Of a DNA stretch of 15,118 nt, positions 1-6,240 are shown piece by piece (within the stretch, counting starts at the first letter, position 1; every line of letters starts with the position of its first letter). Source of the DNA: Bacteroidetes bacterium QH_10_64_37 (lineage in GTDB: Bacteria; Bacteroidota; Rhodothermia; Rhodothermales; Salinibacteraceae); assembly GCA_003023105.1 (NCBI GenBank), contig PXSZ01000074.1:19788-34905 (forward strand), in the 5' to 3' direction. Both the position numbers and the translations under genes were made by a program. The notes under the pieces are model-generated. The model was not told where the DNA came from, did not search any database, and saw only the letters and a list, made by a program, of their open reading frames with translations.

Positions 1-173
1 AGATCGGGCTGTCGCCTCGGATTGGGCTCCGCATCCCCCTCTCGCGCGGCATCGATCTGGACCTGAACCTGAAGTACAACGTGATCTTCTCCGACCCGAG
101 CAACTTCACGTACGTCGGCACCAACGGGGGCTTTGCATACATTCTGGATCGCGCAAACATTCAGTACCGGTAA
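1..173 (+). CDS. C-terminal end of an outer-membrane beta-barrel protein (partial)
   Basis: An open frame enters from the left edge (first whole codon at base 3) and ends at TAA 171-173, giving 56 visible residues. The residues alternate hydrophobic and polar in strand-like stretches, for example GIDLDLNLKYNVIF and GGFAYIL, separated by a loop containing DPSNFTYVGTNG. This pattern fits the last strands of a small outer-membrane beta-barrel of the kind common in Bacteroidota. The final residues are IQYR, so it lacks the terminal aromatic seen in many barrel proteins. Upstream domains and the start are outside the window, so the family cannot be named. A stem with a T-rich tail follows about 30 bases after the stop and probably ends this transcript. 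Confidence 0.55.
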   Translation, partial: IGLSPRIGLRIPLSRGIDLDLNLKYNVIFSDPSNFTYVGTNGGFAYILDRANIQYR

Positions 174-203
174 GCAAGCCCCGGTACCCACAGAACCATT
201 GAG

Positions 204-244
204 CCTCTCGTCCCGCACGGTCGGGGCGGGAGGTTTTTCTTTTG
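204..244 (+). terminator. Probable intrinsic terminator after the beta-barrel gene
   Basis: TCCCGC (211-216) pairs with GCGGGA (226-231), and additional C/G-rich bases sit on both flanks. The stem is followed directly by GGTTTTTCTTTT (232-243). A GC-rich hairpin plus a U tract just after the stop at 173 is the classic Rho-independent layout. It separates the upstream gene from the HhH protein at 353. Confidence 0.7.
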
Positions 245-352
245 GGAATCGGATGCGGAGGAAATTTGTCATTCTCTCGTACACATTCTCGGAGCGTCTT
301 CCTACACTTTGGCCCACCAGATTCTACCAGCGAGAAATCAACTTCGAACGTC

Positions 353-871
353 ATGGCTACCGAAATTAGTCCCATCGACTACAGCGACCTCTCCGGCGGC
401 CTCGTCCGCATGATGGACCGGTTCAAGAAAGAGGGCACCCTCACCGGCGACATCGAGGACGACGACCGCTTGCGTGAGGACCCGAACGCAGCCCTCCTGG
501 GCCTGCTTTACGACCAGCGGGTCCGGGCCGAGTCCGCCTTTACCGGTCCCCTGCGCCTTAAGGATCGCCTCGGCCACCTCAACATGGCAAAAATCGCCGA
601 GATGGACTTCAACGAGTTTCAGGAGCACTTCGCGGAGTCGCCCGCCGTGCACCGCTTCGTGAACAAGATGGCGGAGACCACCCAGAAGGTCGCCGCACAC
701 GTTGCCGACGAATACGACGGCAACGCCGCGAATGTGTGGAACGACGGGGTGGACCTCAACACGATTGAGAAGCGACTCCAGGAGCTGCCGGGGTTTGGTC
801 CCTCGAAAGCCTCCAAAATCCAATACGTCCTCCACTACTTTGGGCACCGCGATTTCTCGGACGAGGAATAG
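353..871 (+). CDS. Small HhH-GPD family (base-excision-repair-like) protein
   Basis: This is a 172-residue soluble protein. It resembles the small, uncharacterised HhH-GPD-type proteins known mainly from actinobacteria. Recognisable parts are the stretch LLGLLYDQRVRAESAF (about 49-63), a middle helical part with SPAVHRF (96-102), the YDGNAANVW segment (121-129), and a helix-hairpin-helix LPGFGPSKASK (145-155), which in the superfamily grips the DNA backbone. Enzymes of the superfamily normally carry a catalytic Asp about 20 residues after the hairpin in a VDTHV-like motif. Here the chain ends with FGHRDFSDEE and that motif is absent, so glycosylase activity is doubtful. I chose ATG 353 because the frame upstream of it lies in the terminator and leader and reads as non-coding. 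There is no Shine-Dalgarno sequence. A weak promoter-like pair, TACACA (280-285) and TACACT (303-308), has 17-base spacing. It converges with the next gene, with only 6 bases between the stops. Confidence 0.8.
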   Translation: MATEISPIDYSDLSGGLVRMMDRFKKEGTLTGDIEDDDRLREDPNAALLGLLYDQRVRAESAFTGPLRLKDRLGHLNMAKIAEMDFNEFQEHFAESPAVHRFVNKMAETTQKVAAHVADEYDGNAANVWNDGVDLNTIEKRLQELPGFGPSKASKIQYVLHYFGHRDFSDEE

Positions 872-877
872 TCGCCT

Positions 878-1864
878 TCACCCGCCCAGTGCAGTAGAGG
901 AGCTCGGTTTCTCAATGTCTCCCGTGCCCTCCTCCTCGCCCGACTTTGCTCCGGGGGGCGTCTGGTCGAGATCTTTCCGCTCAATGTTGCGCCGAATTGA
1001 CGCTTCGGCTGCGGGCGCTACGTATCTGTAGGCCACCGCCACTCCAAGGTTGAAGAGCGCGGCACCCACCCCCAGGGCGGCCCCTAGAAAGCGCGGCCCG
1101 GACAGGGCGAGACGAATCATGACCGTGGCCGCGGCAAACCCGGAGTTTCGAAACACCACGTGGTACGTCGCGCTGTAGCGGAGCGAAATCAGGACGACGA
1201 GCACGTCGCTGAAGATGAGGATCGTGTAGAAGGCGTTGAAGAAGGGAATGGGATCTCCACCCCTCACCAGCTGGACGACGGCGTACCCGCCCATCCCGGC
1301 AAGAATGGCCAACAGCATGTTCGCAACCAGCTTCTTCTGCTCCATGAAGGTGCGCGCCTCTCCTTCCGTTCGGGTAATCGGCTGGTGGCGTTGCAGCTTG
1401 TAGAAGAGGCCCAGCGTCAGAAAGATGAGAAGCGCGGCCGTGGCGTCGACCACAAGAAACTGAACTGCCTCCCGCCCCGCCTCAAAGGTCCACTGGATGG
1501 GCTCCTCCTCGAACTTTACGAGTTCCTTGAAGGAGCGGCGGAGCAGGATCAAGGAAAACACCTCGAACTGTTTGCCCGCCGTGTCGGCCACGCTCGTAGC
1601 GAGGCCCACGATCAGCCCGATGAGCTCGACGACCAAGAAGAGCGTAAAGGCGACGTCGATCGCCTTAAAGTGGTTGGTGGTGACGTGCCCAACCGACCGG
1701 GGAAGCCATCCCAACCGGCTGAGCTCAATCGCCCCCAGAGAGACCAGAAACCCGCCGACGAGCACCGTGGCCACGAACCGCCGGGCCGGGACACTCTCCC
1801 ACCAGTCCTCGAAGGCATCAAAAATCCGGCTACTGACACGGAGCGATGCACGAGCGACATTCAT
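878..1864 (-). CDS. Uncharacterised multi-pass inner-membrane protein
   Basis: The product is about 328 residues if it starts at ATG 1864. A GTG at 1906 would add 14 residues, and neither start has a convincing ribosome-binding site. Hydrophobic stretches predict roughly six or seven membrane helices: about 29-49, 70-92, 134-156, 178-200, 208-229 and 246-282, the last perhaps two helices. After the second helix lies a conserved-looking segment, GKQFEVFSLILLRRSFKEL, followed by EEPIQW. This resembles hypothetical membrane proteins I recall from Bacteroidota, but I cannot attach a function. The C-terminal 40 residues are charged and Pro/Ser/Glu-rich, which suits a cytoplasmic tail. The basic LLRRSFKEL helix after a membrane segment faintly recalls ion-channel architecture, but no pore signature is visible. 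The gene lies about 450 bases downstream of the ftsE-like gene on the same strand and converges tightly with the HhH gene. Confidence 0.75.
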   Translation of the reverse strand: MNVARASLRVSSRIFDAFEDWWESVPARRFVATVLVGGFLVSLGAIELSRLGWLPRSVGHVTTNHFKAIDVAFTLFLVVELIGLIVGLATSVADTAGKQFEVFSLILLRRSFKELVKFEEEPIQWTFEAGREAVQFLVVDATAALLIFLTLGLFYKLQRHQPITRTEGEARTFMEQKKLVANMLLAILAGMGGYAVVQLVRGGDPIPFFNAFYTILIFSDVLVVLISLRYSATYHVVFRNSGFAAATVMIRLALSGPRFLGAALGVGAALFNLGVAVAYRYVAPAAEASIRRNIERKDLDQTPPGAKSGEEEGTGDIEKPSSSTALGG

Positions 1865-2316
1865 TGCAACAGGCTGCGCATCTTCGATAGAGACGTTGGG
1901 GAGCACCCATGAACCAACAGCGGAAGGAGTTTTACCGAACCTCGAGGTATTCCGGTACCGTCACATTCCTTCGTCGATCGCGATGAGCAGGACAGCCTAT
2001 CCAAATCGTAGATAACCCAAGGTGCGTGCCATTCCGCACACCGACAGTGGTCGAGGACCGGCAGTAGTCGAGCGGGCACGATTTCCATCGGCGTGCAGGT
2101 TCCCGATGCAGCGCTGGGAGCGCGGCGACCGAGTTTCCCGAACGCTTTTGGGATGAATCTCCCCTAAACAGGCGGGTTGCCCCGAAAAGAATCGGAATCA
2201 AGTTCAGAATGACCGTCTTCTGGTTAGTAGGACGCAACCTGGGTAAGAGAAACGATCAACGGAGGCAGGGGATCTCAGCCCGAGCCTCCGAATCGGTCGG
2301 AGCCGGTCGTCCCCCG
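1865..2316. other. Intergenic region with no recognised gene
   Basis: About 450 bases separate the membrane-protein start from the FtsE-like stop. Open frames exist on the minus strand (1932-2237 and 1861-2088), but their predicted sequences are rich in Cys, Arg, Ser and Trp, have no recognisable motif, and run as competing overlapping frames, so they look non-coding. A short imperfect hairpin (CTCCG/CGGAG around 2286-2303) lies just past the ftsE-like stop and has no U tract. The region probably holds the membrane-protein promoter, but I find no convincing -35/-10 pair. Confidence 0.5.
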
Positions 2317-3000
2317 CTACAACGTTTCCGGGGCGATTTCCACCACCTGCCGGTTCATCAGCGCGAGCGTGCGAGCCGGGTAGGACTTGACGAGGCGATG
2401 GTCGTGCGTCGCTACGAAGAGCGTCATGCCCTGCCGGTGCAGATCGAGCAGTAGCTCGTGGATGTCATCGGCCACGGACGGGTCGAGATTGCCAGTCGGC
2501 TCGTCGGCCAGAAGCACCCAGGGGTCGTTCGCGATGGCCCGCGCGATGACGACGCGCTGCTGCTCCCCCCCGGACAACTCATGGGGATAGTTGCGGCGCT
2601 TGTGACTGAGCCCCACGCGGCCGAGCGCTTTCGTGACGCGGCTCTGAATCTCAGACGTCGACTTCCCGGTGGCGTAGAGCGCAAACGCGACGTTTTCGTA
2701 CGCGCTCCGGTCCGGCAGGAGCTGGAAATCCTGAAAGACGACCCCGATGGAGCGGCGGAGGTACGGGATGTCCTCCTCCTCAATGTGGTCGGACTGGTAG
2801 TCCCCGATCTGGACGCCCCCCGAATCGGGAAAGAGGTCCATGTACAGCAGGCGCAAAATGGTGCTCTTCCCGCTGCCGGTGGGCCCTACCAGATAGGCCT
2901 TCTCCGAGCGGTCCAGGTGAAACGACACGTCGTCCAGGACCGAGTGCTGCTCTCCGTTTGGGAGGGGAAAGGAAACGGAGACGTTTCGGAAGTCGATCAC
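2317..3000 (-). CDS. ftsE: FtsE-like ABC transporter ATP-binding protein
   Basis: This is a single ABC ATPase domain of 227 residues, close to the usual FtsE length of about 222-230. In order it has Walker [10 protein letters not shown] (about 39-47), Q-loop VFQDFQLL (Gln90), signature LSGGEQQRV (142-150), Walker B VLLADEP (162-168), a D-loop GNLDPS, and the switch His in ATHDH (His199). The N-terminal [10 protein letters not shown] and the [12 protein letters not shown] segment are typical of FtsE. In known systems FtsE works with the membrane protein FtsX to control peptidoglycan hydrolases during division. I start it at GTG 3000, which gives the normal family N-terminus. A TTG at 3030 would add ten residues. 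No ftsX is beside it: upstream is pdxA and downstream is a non-FtsX-like membrane protein. A LolD- or MacB-type ATPase is the main alternative, since this ABC subfamily is closely related. Confidence 0.85.
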   Translation of the reverse strand: MIDFRNVSVSFPLPNGEQHSVLDDVSFHLDRSEKAYLVGPTGSGKSTILRLLYMDLFPDSGGVQIGDYQSDHIEEEDIPYLRRSIGVVFQDFQLLPDRSAYENVAFALYATGKSTSEIQSRVTKALGRVGLSHKRRNYPHELSGGEQQRVVIARAIANDPWVLLADEPTGNLDPSVADDIHELLLDLHRQGMTLFVATHDHRLVKSYPARTLALMNRQVVEIAPETL

Positions 3001-3239
3001 GAGTGAGGGAAGAAATGGCAAGCGGATCAAGTCTGTGAGTCGGAGGCCGCAGCCAGTCCAATTTCGAGAAGAGACGGCGGACCACGGACGGCGGACCCCG
3101 ACAGTAGTCAGGACAGGCAGCGGTCGGTCGTCGGCGGTCTGCAGCCGAAGGTCATCCCGCGTGGCCGTCCGCAGTCATCGCACGTCACAGCAGCGCTTCC
3201 CCGGTCAACTCACAGTATTGAGGTGCGGCTCGGCATTGA

Positions 3240-3264
3240 GGGACGGGGAAAGCACCATCGTCCC
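3240..3264 (-). terminator. Hairpin just downstream of pdxA, possible terminator
   Basis: GGGACG (3240-3245) and CGTCCC (3259-3264) form a perfect 6-bp stem with a 13-base loop, starting about 10 bases after the pdxA stop at 3275. There is no U tract after it on the minus strand, so it may be a 3'-end stabiliser or a weak terminator. The rest of the 274-base pdxA-ftsE gap shows only an 11-base direct repeat, GACGGCGGACC, at 3073-3083 and 3087-3097. Confidence 0.3.
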
Positions 3265-3274
3265 CTGCCTGCCC

Positions 3275-4345
3275 TTAGCTCGCCGGCTCGGCCGTTTGGC
3301 GACGGTGCCGCGCGATGGCCACGGTGAGCTCCAGCGCGTTGCGCGTGCTGCCCGGCAGGGCCATGCCTTTTCCGGCAATGCCGTAGGCGGTGCCGTGATC
3401 GGGCGAGGTGCGCACGATGGGCAGGCCCGCCGTGTAGTTGACGCCGTCGTCGAAGGCGAGGGCCTTGAAGGGCACGAGCCCCTGGTCGTGGTACATCGCC
3501 AGCGCGGCGTCGCAGTCTGCATCGAGCTGGGTGCCGAAGAACCCGTCCGCCGCGAGGGGCCCCTCCACCTGAAACCCTTCCTGACGGGCCGTCTCCAGGG
3601 CCGGCGCAATGACGTCCTCTTCCTCCGCCCCAAATGCCCCCTCTTCTCCGGCGTGCGGGTTGAGTCCGAAGACGGCAATCTTGGGCTGCTCGATCGCAAA
3701 GTCCTCGCGCAGGGAGTTGTCGATCACGCGGAGCTTTTCGAGAATAGCGTCTTCGGTAACCGCCTCGGGGACCTTCGACAGGGGAATGTGGCTCGTAACG
3801 AGTCCGACACGGAGCCCCCCCGCCACCATCATCATCGTAGGACGCGGGCTGTCTGTCATCTGCGCGATAAACTCGGTGTGGCCCGGCACGTCATACCCGG
3901 CCTGCCGGACGGCGTCTTTTGAGATCGGCGCGGTGACCATCGCGTCGACGGTGCCGGCCAGGCACGCTTCCACGGCCCGCTCCACCGCCCGCATGGCGAG
4001 ATGTCCGCCCTCGGCGGTGACAGTCCCAAACATCACCGGCGGCTCCGGATCCTCGGCCACGTCGAGCACCGCCACGTCGCCGTGGGGCACCTCGTCCGGC
4101 ACCTCATCCACGACGTGGATGTCGAGGTCCGAGAAGCCGAGCACGTCGGCGTGCACCCGCAGCACGTGGGCCGAGCCGATGAGGACTGGCGTCATGGAGG
4201 GCATCAGACCCGGGTCGTGCAGGCTCTTGAGCACCACCTCGGGGCCGATGCCGTTCGGGTCGCCCAGGGTGATCGCAACGCGGCTGGGCGATCCATTGGG
4301 AGCCGGCGGTTCGGGACGCTGAAAGGTTGGTCGCTGTATGCGCAT
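3275..4345 (-). CDS. pdxA: 4-hydroxythreonine-4-phosphate dehydrogenase PdxA
   Basis: The 356-residue product matches PdxA throughout. In the DXP-dependent pyridoxal phosphate pathway this cytoplasmic enzyme oxidises 4-phosphohydroxy-L-threonine with NAD(P)+. The product decarboxylates and is used by PdxJ. Visible hallmarks are ITLGDPNGIGPE (25-36), TAPISKDA (138-145), the substrate-loop GHTEF (His156), and three His residues spaced as in the zinc site of the E. coli enzyme: His186 in TSHIPLS, His231 in LNPHAGEEG and His286 in MYHDQG. Lys294 in VPFKALAF and the nucleotide-binding part TSPDHGTAYGIAGKG (314-328) follow. A Pro-rich N-terminal extension of about 20 residues precedes the core. The start ATG 4345 is the first in frame and has no Shine-Dalgarno sequence. 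The gene is flanked by gaps of more than 270 bases, so it is probably transcribed alone. No pdxJ or ksgA is adjacent. Confidence 0.95.
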   Translation of the reverse strand: MRIQRPTFQRPEPPAPNGSPSRVAITLGDPNGIGPEVVLKSLHDPGLMPSMTPVLIGSAHVLRVHADVLGFSDLDIHVVDEVPDEVPHGDVAVLDVAEDPEPPVMFGTVTAEGGHLAMRAVERAVEACLAGTVDAMVTAPISKDAVRQAGYDVPGHTEFIAQMTDSPRPTMMMVAGGLRVGLVTSHIPLSKVPEAVTEDAILEKLRVIDNSLREDFAIEQPKIAVFGLNPHAGEEGAFGAEEEDVIAPALETARQEGFQVEGPLAADGFFGTQLDADCDAALAMYHDQGLVPFKALAFDDGVNYTAGLPIVRTSPDHGTAYGIAGKGMALPGSTRNALELTVAIARHRRQTAEPAS

Positions 4346-4382
4346 AGAGTGTGCCGTTAGGTTTACGAATGTATAAGAAGGT

Positions 4383-4388
4383 ATTATA
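4383..4388 (-). promoter_or_regulatory. Candidate -10 box for pdxA
   Basis: The minus strand reads TATAAT here, a perfect -10 consensus, 37 bases upstream of the pdxA ATG in a locally AT-rich stretch that stands out from the GC-rich surroundings. No good -35 hexamer is present at 16-18 bases spacing, so the assignment rests on the -10 box and its position. Confidence 0.35.
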
Positions 4389-4433
4389 AAGAGGCCGCGC
4401 CCTTAAGTAGCTTCCTGCACAGAACGGCGAAAA

Positions 4434-4459
4434 GCCGACGGTCCGTCGAAGCCGTCGGC
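4434..4459 (-). terminator. Hairpin upstream of pdxA, possible terminator of the DHH transcript
   Basis: GCCGACGG (4434-4441) and CCGTCGGC (4452-4459) form a perfect 8-bp stem with a 10-base loop. The plus strand has AAAA just before it and TTTT two bases after it. The minus-strand transcript from the DHH gene would therefore read the hairpin followed by UUUU, a short U tract. It lies about 300 bases past the DHH stop and about 90 bases before the pdxA start, so it could insulate the two genes. It could act in either direction. Confidence 0.4.
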
Positions 4460-4484
4460 AGTTTTGTAGCGACGATACCGGTAG

Positions 4485-4646
4485 GTGCCCAGACGGCGGG
4501 GCCGCCGCAACGGGCAGCAACAGCAGGTCGACCTCAAGATCAACCGACGCGCCGTCGTTTTGGAGGCGGTCATTGAGGGAATCGGTTACATCGACGAAGG
4601 TGGGTGGCGGGCCCCGAAGGACGATGGATGCCTGCCGTCATCGTAA
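4485..4646 (+). CDS. Possible small unrecognised ORF (53 residues)
   Basis: A plus-strand frame opens at GTG 4485, directly after an in-frame TAG, and ends at TAA 4644-4646. The N-terminus is very basic and polar (VPRRRGRRNGQQQQ). The rest reads like ordinary protein: DLKINRRAVVLEAVIEG followed by IGYIDEGGWRAPKDD. Third codon positions are mostly G or C, as in the genuine genes nearby. Against it are the GTG start, the missing ribosome-binding site, the short length and the lack of any family I recognise. It could be a small DNA- or RNA-binding protein, the remnant of a larger gene, or chance. I would not treat it as established. Confidence 0.25.
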   Translation: MPRRRGRRNGQQQQVDLKINRRAVVLEAVIEGIGYIDEGGWRAPKDDGCLPSS

Positions 4647-4761
4647 GTTCCCCCATGGGCCACTGTTACGTTAATCGCCGGTGGCGATCAACATCAACCC
4701 CGTGGCTCCAGTGTTTCCCTGCACTTCACAGAGCGAGGACAATTTGCCCATTCGATCGGCC

Positions 4762-5838
4762 TCACTGGTTCGAATCCGACGCTCCGTCGAGGAGGGTCTT
4801 CAGGTAGGACCGGTCCTCAGGGGAGAGCTCCTCGTCCGGGGCGTGGCGCGGCTCGAATGCGATGTAGTTCGGGGCCGCATCGACGACGTCCTCGATGGTC
4901 TTCTCAAACGTCGGACGCTTGACGTACGCCCCGGCAGCGTTGCGGTGCCCCCCACCGTCGAAGGAGCGCGCCCACTCATCGACCCGAACATCCGCCTCCG
5001 AGCGGAAACTGATCTTGGCGCCGTCGTCTACCTCGGAAAAGAGAAGTGCGGCTTTCACCCCTTCAATCGAGAGGACGTAGTTGACGAACCCTTGCTTGTC
5101 GTCCCAGCTTGCCCCGGTGTCCTCCACCATCCGCTGGGTGACCACCGAATAGCCGAGCTGGCCGTTGTAGCGGAGCCGGATGCGATTGAGCATGCGCCCG
5201 AGCAGGCGCAGCCCCGGCATCGACTTCCGGTCGTAGATGGTTTCGTGGATGGGCGCGGGCTCGATGCCCCCCCGCTCCAGAATGTCCGCAATGATCCGGT
5301 GGAGCGCCGGTGTGACGTTGCTGTAGCGGAAAGATCCGGTGTCGGTCATGATCGCCGTGTAGAGCGCCGTGGCAGTCTCCTCGTCAATGAGATCCGAATC
5401 GATGCCCTCGATGATCTCATAGATCAGTTCCCCCGTCGCCGCTGCCGAATCGCGAACGAACAGGAGGTCGAACCACCGCTCCGGCTCCAGGTGGTGATCG
5501 ATGAGCACCGTCGTCGCATTGGCGTCCCGCACCAGAGAGCCGACTTTGCCGATCCGCTCCTCGTCGTTGGTGTCGAGCACGAAGGCCACGTCGGCCTCGG
5601 CCAGGGCCTCGTGCTGCGAGAGGGAGTTGTCGAAGACGTCGACCCGGTCGACCCCGGGCATCCAGTCGAGGTTGTAGTCCTGTTCGTCGCTGTTCACCAT
5701 CGCGACCGTCTTCCCGAGCTTCTCCAAGAACCGCCCGAGAGCGAGTTGCGAGCCCAGAGCGTCCCCGTCCGGCCCGAGATGCGTGGTGATGAAGAACCGA
5801 TCGTTCTCTCGAATCAGCGAAAGTACGTCGTCGAGCAT
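4762..5838 (-). CDS. nrnA: DHH/DHHA1 phosphoesterase, NrnA-like (nanoRNase / pAp phosphatase)
   Basis: The product is 358 residues from ATG 5838. That start is backed by GGAGG six bases upstream, whereas the open frame continues to 5907 with low-complexity basic sequence. It has the two-domain layout of NrnA. The DHH part has THLGPDGDALGS (His20, Asp24, Asp26), FVLDTND (Asp89), the IDHH motif (about 113-116) and TDTGSFRYSN. The C-terminal DHHA1 substrate-binding domain has SFRSE and FDGGGHRNAAG. Known NrnA proteins are cytoplasmic manganese enzymes that degrade 2-5-mer RNA and dephosphorylate 3'-phosphoadenosine-5'-phosphate. The related c-di-AMP/pGpG hydrolases of the GdpP type carry extra membrane and sensor domains, which are missing here. 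The substrate preference cannot be read from sequence. About 25 acidic residues and Ser end the protein. It is divergent from the PKD/OmpA gene across a structured intergenic region. Confidence 0.9.
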   Translation of the reverse strand: MLDDVLSLIRENDRFFITTHLGPDGDALGSQLALGRFLEKLGKTVAMVNSDEQDYNLDWMPGVDRVDVFDNSLSQHEALAEADVAFVLDTNDEERIGKVGSLVRDANATTVLIDHHLEPERWFDLLFVRDSAAATGELIYEIIEGIDSDLIDEETATALYTAIMTDTGSFRYSNVTPALHRIIADILERGGIEPAPIHETIYDRKSMPGLRLLGRMLNRIRLRYNGQLGYSVVTQRMVEDTGASWDDKQGFVNYVLSIEGVKAALLFSEVDDGAKISFRSEADVRVDEWARSFDGGGHRNAAGAYVKRPTFEKTIEDVVDAAPNYIAFEPRHAPDEELSPEDRSYLKTLLDGASDSNQ

Positions 5839-5844
5839 GCGTCG

Positions 5845-5849
5845 CCTCC
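5845..5849 (-). promoter_or_regulatory. Shine-Dalgarno site fixing the DHH gene start
   Basis: The minus strand reads GGAGG, ending six bases before ATG 5838. It is the only clear Shine-Dalgarno sequence I see before any gene in the window, and it decides for this ATG over the longer frame beginning at 5907. Confidence 0.65.
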
Positions 5850-5934
5850 GGTGCTCAAGTGGGCGAAATGGCGAGAATAGCCTTCCCTTAACGGCAGCCC
5901 CCCACAAAGGATTCGTCGCCGGAATCGCATCTCT

Positions 5935-5960
5935 ACCGGCAGCAACTGACCGGCAGCAAC
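5935..5960. repeat. Tandem 12-base direct repeat in the divergent region
   Basis: ACCGGCAGCAAC occurs at 5935-5946 and again at 5949-5960, separated by TG, so the period is 14 bases. It lies about 100 bases upstream of the DHH start and directly abuts the hairpin at 5961. A tandem operator half-site or a slippage duplication would both look like this. Confidence 0.6.
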
Positions 5961-5986
5961 GCGCCCCTCCGACAGCGAAGGGGCGC
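5961..5986. repeat. 8-bp inverted repeat (hairpin) in the DHH leader or promoter region
   Basis: GCGCCCCT (5961-5968) pairs perfectly with AGGGGCGC (5979-5986) around a 10-base loop. No U tract follows on either strand, so it is not a standard terminator. It sits between the tandem repeat and a second inverted repeat, GCCTGA-ACAG-TCAGGC, at 5994-6009. Confidence 0.5.
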
Positions 5987-5993
5987 TCACCGG

Positions 5994-6009
5994 GCCTGAA
6001 CAGTCAGGC
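5994..6009. repeat. Perfect 16-base inverted repeat, operator- or hairpin-like
   Basis: GCCTGA (5994-5999) and TCAGGC (6004-6009) are exact inverted copies with a four-base centre. The site is about 44 bases upstream of the -35 box of the plus-strand promoter at 6053, a position compatible with activator or repressor binding. No regulator is encoded in the window. Confidence 0.4.
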
Positions 6010-6052
6010 GCCGTCCGACTCTCTTCGAGGGCCGACTCCGAGCGTTTCGAAT

Positions 6053-6081
6053 TTGACAATGACGGGCACCACCGGTACACT
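6053..6081 (+). promoter_or_regulatory. Sigma-70-like promoter for the PKD/OmpA gene
   Basis: TTGACA (6053-6058) is a perfect -35 box. After exactly 17 bases it is followed by TACACT (6076-6081), which matches TATAAT at four of six positions including the key T, A and final T. Transcription would start near 6088 and leave a leader of about 150 bases before ATG 6241. Confidence 0.55.
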
Positions 6082-6240
6082 CGTCCGTAAGTCGAAATTG
6101 CTTGGGTAAGTCTTTTTCTTGCTGAGTAGAAAGTACAGATCTTCTTCGATGGAGCCGAGAAGCGAGGCCCGGTGGGGTCGGCTCCCGTTTGCCCCAGGTC
6201 CGATGCCGGCTCCGTCCTCTCACAAGCCCCGCTCGACGCC

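Larger units (their letters stand above)
4346..4761. other. Intergenic region between pdxA and the DHH gene
   Basis: This is 416 bases without an established gene. It holds the pdxA promoter candidate, an 8-bp hairpin at 4434-4459, a possible small plus-strand ORF at 4485-4646, and a short perfect inverted repeat ATCGCC-GGT-GGCGAT near 4673-4688. No RNA gene was recognised. Confidence 0.5.
5839..6240. other. Divergent regulatory region between the DHH and PKD/OmpA genes
   Basis: About 400 bases hold no convincing gene. The DHH side carries a tandem 12-base repeat (5935-5960), an 8-bp hairpin (5961-5986) and a perfect 16-base inverted repeat (5994-6009). The plus-strand side carries a sigma-70-like promoter at 6053-6081, giving an untranslated leader of about 150 bases. 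A T-rich stretch (GTCTTTTTCTT) at 6109-6119 lies in that leader. The plus-strand frames here look like shadows. Confidence 0.55.

Noticed and set aside
1160..1912. A 250-residue plus-strand frame opposite the membrane-protein gene
   Set aside because: The minus-strand product has clean membrane helices. The plus-strand sequence is a charged, motif-free shadow.
1932..2237. A 101-residue minus-strand open frame in the intergenic region
   Set aside because: It has odd composition rich in Arg, Ser and Cys, no recognised motif, no start signal, and overlaps another open frame of similar quality.
3073..3097. An 11-base direct repeat GACGGCGGACC
   Set aside because: It has only two copies in GC-rich sequence with no extension, so chance is likely. 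It is no evidence for a mobile element or CRISPR.
3035..3922. A 295-residue plus-strand frame covering the pdxA 3' half and the pdxA-ftsE gap
   Set aside because: Most of it is antisense to well-conserved PdxA motifs, and the part in the gap has no start signal or recognisable domain.
4764..4782. A tRNA T-arm-like sequence GGTTCGAATCC
   Set aside because: It lies inside the last codons of the DHH gene (encoding SDSNQ), and no acceptor, D or anticodon arms are nearby.
4681..5880. A 399-residue plus-strand open frame opposite the DHH gene
   Set aside because: It is the antisense of a gene with clear DHH/DHHA1 motifs. Its sequence is Arg/Val/Asp-rich with no motif, as expected from GC-rich codon use.
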